From: Mytilus trossulus
Lineage: Eukaryota > Mollusca > Bivalvia > Mytilida > Mytilidae
NCBI RefSeq assembly: GCF_036588685.1
Contig: NC_086377.1
Coordinates: 67,896,283-67,960,282 of the forward strand
DNA length: 64,000 nt
Reading direction: 5' to 3'
Shown here: positions 46,111-57,400 of the stretch, piece by piece
Layout of the letters: each line of letters starts with the position of its first letter
How positions within the stretch are numbered: the first letter of the stretch is position 1
Translations under genes and position numbers: made by a program
The notes under the pieces: model-generated
The model's database searches: none
What the model was told of the DNA's origin: nothing
What the model saw: the letters and a program-made list of their open reading frames with translations, nothing else

Positions 46111-48950
46111 TCTTTTTTATATTTGATCATAACATCTTCCTGTGGAGTCTCACAATTAAATACTGTTTTATAAATATGCGAAACTGTGGTATGAGTGCCA
46201 ATAAGACAACTCTACACCCAGGTCACAATTTATAAAAGTAAACTATTATAAGTTAAGGTATAATCTTCAACACACAGACTATGTTGACACCGAACAGTAA
46301 GTTAAAAGGGCCCTGTTAGTTGCTAATGTAAAACTATTCAAACGGGAAAACCAATGGTCTAATCGGTATAAAAAACGAGAAAGGGGAAACACTTATGAAC
46401 CATATAAAAACGTTTGTTGAACCGAAAAAAGGGATTTATCTATACAGAGACTGAAGAGATCCCAATTAACACCAACCAAATTGTCTGAATGATATTAAGT
46501 TATAACGATGAACCTTTCTAACAATTAACTGAAAGACTGAAAATTATAATGATAATGTTTACTTAATTCTTTTGAGAGTGGTTCAGAATAAAACGGCTTT
46601 TCAAACCAGTCTAATAGTTTTCAGTGGTGAAAAACAAATCAGTATCTCTAATGATGACACAAGTTATCTTTCTTTTTGCATTGTTTCCTTACACTTGACG
46701 TATCATGCAATGGCGAAACCAAAAGAAAAACCGAAATCAAGACACAAAACGCAATCAACCAGTTGAGATATGAATGATAAATTGTATTTTCACTAAATCA
46801 AAATCAACCTTAACTTTTTTCATTATTCAGTTTATACTGTTTCATCATAAGATGACATAAGAAATAACATGTTTAATTGCATATAGCCATATTAACCATG
46901 GCACAATAACACATTGCAGGGTTGTATAAGTACTAAGCCACTCCGCCAAATAAAAAAGTGGGCTAAACAAAAGGGCATAATTTATACAAGATGATTAACT
47001 ATGTCTGTACCTATAATCTATACTCAAAAACCATCATGTATTATTAATGAAGTTGACAGGCAATATTTATCAGGACGAGACTACTTTCATATTGCCCTGG
47101 TTCGATAGCTTTCTGCTTTATGAGCCATTCGCCATTAGCAGTTGCTTTTTAACAAACATCACCTTGCAAATAAGTATTGTTTGTCTTATTTTATGACATA
47201 GTTGTTTAATTGATGATAGCCGCATCTTTACATATAAGTATTATTCTCGTTCTTTCGGTCACAAATGGATAATCTGCAATCATTTCCCATCTAAAAGTTA
47301 AAGGAATCATGGTATTCGTGATTTTTCATTGATTTTTTATGTGAGGGTTTTATGAATTTAATAAAATATGAAATGATAATAAGAATAGAGAAATGTGGAA
47401 AAAAAACAAATAATTTAAAGTCATTGTCTGATATACCAAGTAGATACATTGTATTAAAGCCTAAAGCCGTTTTCAGATGAATATTTTCTGAAAAGGTTAT
47501 AACCAAAGAAAGGTAAATTTCGTTCAGAGTGTATTCATTGGTTAAAATACAGTAACATTCTCACGTTTTACCTGCAATGAATCTTGTACTCTTCAGTAGC
47601 TTTAAATACAATTCAGTCTGTTGCGTTATTTAAGGGTGTATGACAATTATCAATTACCCTAAACCTCAACTAAATAAGTTTCTGTAAACAACAAGCAAGA
47701 TATATACCTCAGTGAAAAATTCATACAATTAACTTCACAACTGAATATGACACCATAATTGAAGTGTTTGTAAAATATTCCTTAAAACATTAAAAATGAA
47801 ATTAAGAATTCAACTACTGCGGATTCATTTATTTTCAGTAGTACCAATTTTCGAGGATTGCGGATATGTGAAGTGTGCATACAATATGATAGAAAAAGTG
47901 TAGATTGTTGAACATTTGAATTCGTAGTTCACCTTTACTCGTGAAAACAACGAAAATTGGTATCCAACAAATAATAATGAGTGTAATATTTTTTCTGTCT
48001 ATTCCGTATTCGAAATGACCTCAAACATGTGGTGCATATTTTTAAATAACCCGCTTTGAAGACATTAAGACAAACGTTTCCGTCTGTTTTATTTGGTTTT
48101 CTAAATGTTTGCTTCTTATGTGACGTCAACAGCGATAGTCTGCTTATTTCTTTTTACGTCGCAATTAAAAGGAAAGCAAGAGAACTAAAATTTGATTGTA
48201 CCATTCCCCATTCCTTTTCATCATAAAAAAAAACCAGAAGTGAAATCTTGTGCTCTGGTTGGATAAGCATTTCCTGTTCAACATATAACACCTCGTGTGT
48301 CGATCTATGATGAGTGAACTCACTAAGTAAAAGATAAGGCGAAAACAACCATTATTACACAACTTAGAACTGACACATATTTCATGTAAACCTACCCGAT
48401 AAAAAGTCAAAAGTGAAACCGATGAATGTTATCCCAAAGCAGGTGCCGTCACAGAACTGAAATTATTTATTTTTTAATATTATTTTAGTAACCTTCTATA
48501 ATAATCATGAGAATCTTGCCAAAATAGCAAATTCTGGAATAACTGCTCTATATATATGAGATTAGTGATGCTAGCAAACATTGCAAAGGATGGGATCGAT
48601 CTCTGTGTAATGTCAAGTGCCAAATTTTATAAAGGAGGAAGAAGATATGAAGGGCAAATAATTATATCATGTTTTGTGCTAGACCACTACTCGGATCCGT
48701 AATCCTGTCATTTCACAAAAAGTTATGTTACAAAAGTTTGTTCCTGGATCCACAGTGTTGTTGTTTGCCTTTGAAATAGTAGGTGATATAATCCGTTGCA
48801 TTCGAACATGTCTATTATTAATTTGTTTGATAATAAGCGCCTTTTTGTCGTTCTGTTGGTTCCTTCTGGTATTCAGTTTTATTTCGCCTCTATTGCTGAT
48901 TTTACAAAGTGTTTGTTGTTTTATGTCAAATCGTCTTGGTCTCTTTTCTG
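46111..48950. other. intergenic stretch, one repeat fragment, no gene
   Basis: Apart from the repeat at about 46900-47130 (related to 23.9-24.1 kb) no feature was recognised. Open frames near 48.7-49.0 kb are hydrophobic, lack splice context and run into a minisatellite. Confidence 0.4.
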
Positions 48951-48957
48951 CCACCAC

Positions 48958-49472
48958 CTATATCAAACTATCCTCGGTCAGTATCAGCTATTCAACTATC
49001 CTCGGTCAGTATTAATTTTCCAACTATCCTTGGTCAGTATCAACTATCCAACTATCTTCGGTCAGTATCAACTATCCAACTATCATCGGTAAGTATTAAC
49101 TATCCAACTATCCTCGGTCAGTATCAATTTTCCAACTATCCTCGGTCAGTATCAACAATCCAACTATCCTCGGTCAGTATCAACTATCCTATCCAACTAT
49201 CCTCGGTCAGTATCAACTATCCAACTGTCATCGGGCAGTATCAACTATCCAAATATCCTTGGTCAGTATCAATTTCCAACTATTCTCGGTCAGTATAAAC
49301 TATTCAACTATCATCGGTCAGTATCAACTATCCAATTATCCTCGGTTAGTATCAATTTTCCAACTATCCTCGGTCAGTATCATCTATCCAACTATCCTAG
49401 GTCAGTATCAATTTGCCAGCTTTCCTCGGTCAGTATCAAATATCCAACTATCATCGGTCAGTATCAATTTTC
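48958..49472 (+). repeat. 28-bp minisatellite (~18 copies)
   Basis: Repeats of TATCCTCGGTCAGTATCAAC with the filler TATCCAAC or TTTTCCAAC, period 28. Copies differ by a few bases and one contains a short insertion near 49183. Because 28 is not a multiple of three, all three frames stay open in turn, producing the artefactual ORFs here. Confidence 0.9.
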
Positions 49473-50139
49473 CTTTCGTTACAGACCATCAAAAACTTCG
49501 ACCTCCCTTCATACGCCAGTGAGTTGTTTAATTAATCTCATCTACAGAGAATATAACTATTCTTATGAATATTCAATGCAGTAACCATATTAATTGGTAC
49601 TCAATACCAAACATGTATTGTTATGCTTCTAATAATAGTTTTTCTATTTATGTAGTCAATCTAAGATAGCTTTACCATGTAAACTTTCCATCGTAATGGT
49701 TTTAAAACACAAAGCTTTTAACAATGAATGACTTCTGATTACGTCATAATTATTGGGCGTGGATGGTACAAAAGACCACAAAAATGTGTTATTGTGCGGT
49801 CACGTGGTCATTTACTTTACATAACACAACGGTAAGGCCGTCTGTGTTTTAATATTTGGTGTGTGTCATATGAAATAATTGTTAAATACGCAGTAATCAA
49901 AAGACGATAAAGCAAAATGTCTGTATTTCTTTAATATTTTTGAAATCTGAATGAATATGCCATTTTTTTGTTATTCTTTATCATGTTTATAGTAAATATC
50001 TTTATTGTTCTCTAGTTTATCCGCTGTTTTCCTTTTGTTTAACAATTTGTCTTTTTTTAAGCTTTTGTTTTAACCCAAGCATTACGTTGTGTTGTAACGT
50101 CATCACATTATTACCTAATACAAAATACACATATCAACA

Positions 50140-50290
50140 TTGAGAATGGAAATGGGGAATGGGTCAAAGAGACAACAACCGACCATAGAGCAGACAACAG
50201 CAGAAGGTCACCAACAGGTCTCCAATACAGCGAGAAATTCCCGCACCTTGAGACTTCTTTCAGCTGGCCCCTAAACAAATATATATACTA
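50140..50290 (-). repeat. dispersed repeat, inverted relative to the 20.2-kb copy
   Basis: On the - strand matches 20170-20335, including GTGCGGGAATTTCTCGCTG and TCTATGGTCGGTTGTTGTC. Confidence 0.75.
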
Positions 50291-50339
50291 GTTCAGTGAT
50301 AAACTCCAAATTGTACACAAGAAACTAAAAGGCTTACCC

Positions 50340-50655
50340 TCCAGATAGGAGACTTTGTGTATATACTGTGTATAAGGAATATGTATTTCGTACCAAATTG
50401 ATAAGAGGGAAACGTGAACCGGTTCTTTTAAGTTATGTGAAACCGCATCAGCCTGTTTCGAGAGATACAATTTCTAGATGGATAAAAATAGTAATGGCAA
50501 AAGCTAATATTGACACAACAATTTTCAAGATTAACAGTGTTCGATCTGCATCATTTTCTAAGATGAATGCAGTACCTATTTCTTGTAATTTACAAAAAGC
50601 AGGATGGTCAGATGCAAAACCAATTGCGAAATTTTATAATAAAAAGATTGAATAA
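50340..50655 (+). mobile_element. tyrosine recombinase remnant (DIRS/Crypton-type element)
   Basis: Encodes LCVYTVYKEYVFRTKLIRGK, YVKPHQPVSRDTISRWIKIV and KINSVRSASFSKMNAVPI, and ends AKFYNKKIE with a stop. This is the C-terminal catalytic part of a tyrosine recombinase. The second catalytic Arg sits in NSVRSAS, where the usual His of HxxR is Asn, and FYNK carries the presumed nucleophile Tyr. No remaining element ends were seen, so it is a fragment. Confidence 0.7.
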
Positions 50656-51366
50656 GATAAAAATTCTTTCAGCTTTTAAAATGTGTTGAAGAATTAATCA
50701 TAAGGTAATTCTCATTCTTAGTATTCAGTTTTATCATTATGGCTTTAAAGTCTCATTTGGTCCTGGATGTGTTACAACGAAATAAAATTTAACAATTAAA
50801 CGATTCTTACCTTGGTAAAAGACAAAGTTAAATTGTAATTTTATGAGTTGTGTAAACACTGAAGGGATTAAATGCCACACCCTCCCTCTCTTGTTAAGGG
50901 AGACCAATATGTAGCTATTATGGTTTACATATGTATATATTTCGTTGTATGTCATACTGATAAAACTTTACTTTGAAGACTGAAGTTCACACATGCGCAG
51001 CACAATCTCATTAATATTCATACATTAAATTAAAATTTCTCAACCTGTATTTGATTTACACTATAATTCTAAAGGTTTATTATAATTAGAATGCGAGCTT
51101 GGATTACTATATGGTGTGTGCTTTATTCAGTAAAGGTTTGTTTTTATATTAGTATTCTTAACAGCATTTATTTTGCAGTCCCCTAATTCAAGAGAAAAAA
51201 TAGAATAGAATTCGAAGAATGAAATAATTTGATTATTATACAGAACTGCTAAGGACATGACAGAAAGAAAAAAATATATTAAACATAATAAATAATTATT
51301 GAGTAGAAAGAGTTAATTTTGTGTATATGTGTGAAGGTACTGACATTTTGTTGGACAATCAGGAAA

Positions 51367-51439
51367 ATGTTTGTGAGACAATTTGAAACTGTTTTACTAG
51401 TGATTAGTTTGTTTTATAGTGTGTTCAAGTTAATTAAAG
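51367..51439 (+). CDS. exon 1: signal peptide
   Basis: ATG opens MFVRQFETVLLVISLFYSVF then KLIK, a basic start followed by a hydrophobic core, with donor GTAAAC and phase 1 out. It joins in frame to VTKPGVC of the next exon. The link over a 2-kb intron is inferred from phase and signal-peptide character. Confidence 0.65.
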
Positions 51440-54400
51440 GTAAACAAATTTAAGTACTAGTAATTTATCTTCAACTTCGTACTTGTTTGGCTTTATAAAC
51501 ATTTTCAAAAGCGTCACTGATGAGTCTTATGTAGACGAAACGCGCGTCTGGCGTACTAACTTATAATCCTGGTACCTTTGATAACTATTATAAGATATGT
51601 AGAAAAATAAAAAAAATAAAAAATAATAATATTAACATATTTTTTTTTGCACATAGTACATGTCGTAGGTACAATTGAAGTATCATCAAACATGAACTAT
51701 AATATTCAGTCATAACAATTGAGTTTAAGATTCATATTTTTTAATTAGTTTTTATTGAATTTAAGATGCATATTTTTCTAATTAGTTTTTATCGACTTTG
51801 AATTAGCTGTTCGTAACTACAAGTACTCTCAGATCTGTACTTAGTGTCTTTGTTGAGGTGATGTATACGTCCAGGTTCACACTGTGATTTTTTAGGTATA
51901 CTTCTCTTATTGTCCACCTGATGAGAAAAGCGTCACTGATGAGTCTTTTGTAGACGAAACGCGCGTCTGGCGTATATACTCAATTTAGTCCTGATATCTA
52001 TGATGAGTTTATTTACAACCTCTGGGTCGATGCCACTTCTGCTGGATTTTCCCGAGGGTATCACAAGCTCAGTAGTCAGCACTTTTAGTGCTGACATGAA
52101 TTGTCATTGATATGGTTATATCTATAAATTTACTGTTTACAATTTTTTTAATTATTTGAAATAATAAGGCTTTTCTACTTCAGGCATAGATTACCTTGGC
52201 TGTTTTTGGCAAAACTTTTATGAATTTTGGTCCTCAATGCTCTTCAACTTCCTAATTTATTTGGCCTTTTTAACTTTTTTGAATTCGAGCGTCACTGATG
52301 AGTCTTTTGTACACGACACGCGCGTCTGGCGAATATACTAAATTGAGTCCTGGTTTCTATGATGAGTTTATTTACAACCACTTGGTCGATGCCACTGCTG
52401 GTAGAGATTTATTTCCCATAGGGTATCACAAGCCCAGAAGTCAGCAGTAAATGTGTGCATGTTTGGCTATGTTTGACTGTGCGTAAAAAAGCTCTCAAAA
52501 ATATAAGGGCCTATAATTTGTAAACTGTATGGCTTTTGCGTGTTTTATCTACAAAACGCTCGTTAGTGACGTTCGATTCAAAATGTTAAAAGCGAAATAA
52601 ATTACGATGTTGTATAGGTAGATTAACTGAAATGAATTGTATAAATATCTTTAAAAAAAATAGCTGGTTGCAAAATATATGTGAAAACAAGTTTGTTCTT
52701 GCTAAAACAAAAATATACAAAAGTGTATTTTAAATATCTTAGAACCTTAAGATTATTGCAACAAGACAATAAGAATGTTTGTTTTGAAATAAAACAATTT
52801 AAAGCTCTCTTCAAAGAGTTAAAAGTCATACCTGGTTATAAGAGTATTAAATTAGAAATAAGATCCAGTTCAGTTTGCTCTTAAACTTTGGTTTTTTGTA
52901 TGTACTGATGAGTCTTATGTCGACGAAACGCGCGTCTTGCGTCCTAAATTATAATCCTGGTATAATAACTATTTATTACACTGGGTCGACGCCACTGCAG
53001 GTGGACGTTTCATCCCCGAGGGGTTGACATGAATATCAATAATGTGGTCATTTTCATAATTATTTCCTGTTTACAAAACTTTGACTTTTTCGAAAAACTA
53101 AGGATTTTCTTATCCCAGGCATAGATTACCTTTGCTGTATTTTGCACATTTTTTGGGAATTTTCAATCCTCAATGCCCTTCAACTTTGTACTTGTTTGGC
53201 TTTATAAATATTTTGAAATGAGCGTCACTGATGAGTCTTATGTAGACGAAACGCGCGTCTTGCGTTCTTAACTATAATCCTGGTACCTTTACCTTAACCG
53301 TATTTTGGCACAAAATTTTTAAATTTTGGGTTCTCAATTCTCTTCAACTGTAGTTGTTTGGTTTATAACTATTTTAATCTCAGCGTCAGGCGTACTTAAT
53401 AATAATCCTGATACTTTGATAATTATTGTCACGTAATTATTTCTTAAAACTTCTAGTCGCACGTTACAGTGACAAAACCTGGGGTCTGTCATGCTCGGAA
53501 AAGTTGTGATGATATAGAAGCATTGCCATCAACTTCATTTTGCTCAGGACATGGGAACGACAAAGAATGTTTAGGTTAGTACAGGACATGGGAACAACAA
53601 AGAATGTTAAGTAAGTATATGGGAAGGGAAAGACAAAGAATGTTAAGGTTAGTATAGGAGATGACAACGAGAAAGAATTCTAGGTTAGAATAGGAGATGG
53701 GAAGACAAGGAGAGTTTAGGAAAGTATAGGAGATGCGAACGACAAAGAATGTTTAGGTTAGTGTTCGAGATGGGAACGAAAAATAATGTTTAGGTTAATA
53801 TAGGAGACCGAAACAACAGAGAATGTTTTGGTTAGTATAGGGGATGTGAACGACAAAGAATGTTAAGGCTGGTATAGGAGATGGAACGACAAAGAATGTT
53901 ATAGTAAGTATAGGGGATGGAAACAGCAGGGAATGTTATGATTAGTATAGGGGATGGCAACGACAGAGAATGTTGAGTTTAGTATGGGGGATGTCAAGGA
54001 CAAAAAATGTTAAGGTTAGTATAAGAAAAGGCAACGACAAAGAATGTTTTGGTTAGTATAGGGGATGACACTGACAAGGAATGTTAAGGTTAGTAAAGGA
54101 AATGGCAACGAAAAAGAATGTTAAGGTTAGTATAAGAGATGGCAACGACAACGAATGTTAAGGTTAGTATAGGGGATGGCAACGACAAAGATAATAAGGT
54201 AAGTATAGGAAATGGCAACGACAAAGAATGTTAAGGTTAGTATAGGGGATGGCAACGAAAAAGAATGTTAAGGTTAGTATAGGGGATGGCACCTACAAGG
54301 AATGTTAAGGTTAGTAAAGGAAATGGCAACGAAAAAGAATGTTAAGGTTAGTATAAGAGATGGCAACGACAAAAAATGTTAAGGTTAGTATAAAGGATGG

Positions 54401-57400
54401 CAACGACAAAGATAATAAGGTAAGTATAGGAAATGGCAACGACAAAGAATGTTAAGGTTAGTATAGGAGATGGCAACGACAAAAAATGTTGAGGTTAGTA
54501 TAAGGGATGGCAACGACAAAAAATGTTAAGGTTAGTAAAGGAAATGGCAACGACAAAGAATGTCAAGGTTAGTATTGGGGATTGCAATAAAAAAGAATGT
54601 TAAGGTAAGTACAGGAGATGGCAACGACAAGAAAGTTAAGGTTAGTATAGGAGATGGGAACGACAAAGAATGTTCGGGTTAGTTTAGAAGGTGGGAATGA
54701 CAAAGAATGTTAAGGTTAGTATAGAGATGGCAACGACAGAGAATGTTAAGGTTAGTATAGGGGATGTCAACGACAAAGAATGTTAAGGTTAGTATAGGGG
54801 ATGGCAACGACAAAGAATGTTTAGGAAAGTATAGGAGATTGGAACGACAGGGGATGTTAAGGTAAGTATAGGGGATTGGAACGACAGGGGATGTTAAGGT
54901 TAGTATAGGGGATGTCAACGACAAAGAATGTTATGGTTAGTATAGGGGATGGCAACGACAAAGAATGTTTAGGAAAGTATAGGAGATTGGAACGACAGGG
55001 GATGTTAAGGTTAGTATAGGGGATGGGAACGACAAAGAATGTTAAGGTAAGTATAGGGGATGGGAACGACAAAGAATGTTTTGGTTATACAAAATGATGA
55101 ATCTTATCATAAATTAAGGAATGTATCTCCCTCATGCAAAGCTCTGATTCCTTTAACGGATTTGGCTATACTTTTTAAACTTTTGGATTATAGGAGATGG
55201 CAACGACAAAGAATGTTAAGGTTAGTATAAGGGATGGCAACGACAAAGAATGTTGAGGTAAGTATAGGAAATGGCAACGACAAAAAATGTTAAGGTTAGT
55301 TTAGGAGATGGGAACGACAAAGAATGTTTAGGTTAGTATAGGAGATGGGAACCACAAGGAGTGTTTAGGTTAGTATAGGAGATGGCAACGACAAAGAATG
55401 GTTAGGTTAGTATAGGGGATGGCAACGACAAAGAATGTTAAGGTTAGTATGAGAGATGGCAACGACAAAGATGGTTGAAGTTAGTATAAAGGATGTAATG
55501 TGATTATGGGCATATGTCAACGAAATAGTAACCCTACAACAAATAACCAAAAGACATCGAGAGGGCAATCAATCAGTGAAAAAACAAGAAAAATGGCATC
55601 AAATGATTACAGAAAATGAAAAGCACAAATAAAAAACTCAAAAGAAATGAAGATTATATATTAGTTTCTCACCTCATCGAATAAACTCCTTTCTGTTACT
55701 GCAAGTTCAAGATTGACATAAACTGTATGCATTAAATATATAAGTGAAACAGATTCCATCGTGTGTTAGAAGTACCGAAACAGTGTGACAAACTATTATT
55801 ATGTTTGTGATATCTTTAAATGGAACGAGGGGTGCGAAGATCAAACAATTTGAACACTTACTCACAAATATAGACGAACTAAGCGATATTGATTGTTGCG
55901 TGGAAGAATTGAATAAACTTTCGAAAGATATTGTCGAGCAATACACAAAGTCAGAAGTGAAATACAAAAAACATTGTGACTCCTGCCCTACAAGTAGTAA
56001 AACACGTGACCAAAAAGATGATAAACCGTGGTTTACAGACGGAACTTGACACTTCTATTAGATATTTAAAACGTGATAAATCCACTGGATATGACAATAT
56101 TATGAACGAATATATATTAACGAGCAGAAACTTTATCAAACCAGTATTATGTAAACTGTTTAACCGTATATTGAGTGAAGGCGATTTTCAAGAAATATGG
56201 GTAAACAACATTATAATACCAGTTTTTTTTAAAAAGGACCAGTGGACGACCCTGGCAACTATCGTGGTATTTCTCTCGTATCACATGTGGGTAAACTGTT
56301 CACATCAATTATTAACACCAGGCTTACCAAATGGAGCGAAAAACACAATATAATAACCGATGCACAGTTTGGATTTAAACCGGGTTATGGAACAACTGAC
56401 GCCATCTTCGCACTCCATTCTCTAATTTCTAAGTCTTTACGTAGTGGAAAACGATTTTATTGTTGTTTCATAGACTATAAAAAAAGCATTTGATAGTGTG
56501 TCTCATTTCAAATTGTGGTTAAGATTAATAAGATGTGGTATAAGTGGAAACTTATTAACTGTTATTAAATCTATGTATGCCAAAATTAAATGTTGTATTA
56601 AACTGGAAGGAAATTTTTCAAATTTCTTCCAAAGTAATGTTGGTTTGATGCAAAGAGAATCATTATCTCCTTTTTTATATTCTTTGTATATTAATGACAT
56701 TGAAAATGAACTTTTAAGCCAAGGTTGTCAGTCATATGAGTTAAAGATGCTCAATTTATATTTGCTAATGTATGCAGATGATACAGTTCTTTTTAGTGAA
56801 ACTGTTGATGGTTTACAAAAGATGATAGACAGTGTAGACATATATTCTAGAGAGTATGATTTGGATATTAACTTGTCTAAAACAAAAATTGTTGTGTTTA
56901 GAAATAGAGGCCTCGTTAAAGAGACTGAAAATGGTACTTAAATGGTGTTGATATTGAATTATGTGATGAATTTACATATCTTGGTCTACTTTTTAAATAC
57001 AATGGTAACTTTGTACATACACAGAAAATGTTAGCAAATCAGGGTAGAAAAGCATTGTTTAGTTTATATAGTAAAATATATGATGATCGTTTTAACAATG
57101 GAACTATGTTATCTCTTTTTGACACATATGTATCTAGTATATTAAATTATAGTTTTGAAGTCTGGGGACATCACAAAGCCGAAAATATTGAGAAAGTTCA
57201 CTTAAGTTTTTTAAAACGTATATTGAAAGTCAAAACAACTACTGTTAATTATATGGTATATAGTGAATTAGGTAGATATCCATTGTACATCGAGAGATAT
57301 TGCAGAATGCTTAGATATTGGTGTAAAGTATTGAAAACAGATAACTGTATTTTACAATCTTGCTACCAAGAAATGTTAGAAAGATCAATATTAAAACCTT

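Larger units (their letters stand above)
51480..53425 (+). repeat. decayed tandem array of retrozyme-like ribozyme repeats
   Basis: Five hammerhead motifs and one internally deleted copy (53382-53396) lie in one orientation with spacings of about 419, 359, 610, 323 and 160 bases. Between them recur CACTGGGTCGATGCCACTGC variants, GGCATAGATTACCTTGGCTG, TCCTCAATGCTCTTCAACTT and ATAATCCTGGTACCTTTGAT. Monomers of roughly 320-420 bases each ending in a ribozyme fit the retrozyme type of small retroelement. The 51790-51930 segment also matches part of the PLE tails (CTCTCAGATCTGT). Confidence 0.75.

Noticed and set aside
48725-49522. Several open frames on both strands, one strongly hydrophobic
   Set aside because: They run into the 28-bp minisatellite, whose period keeps all frames open. 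No splice sites or domain match.
53464-55072. Minus-strand ORFs with repeating TLTFFVVPIPYTNLNI-like peptide
   Set aside because: Produced by the 37-bp tandem array. The real coding sequence is the plus-strand exon at its start.
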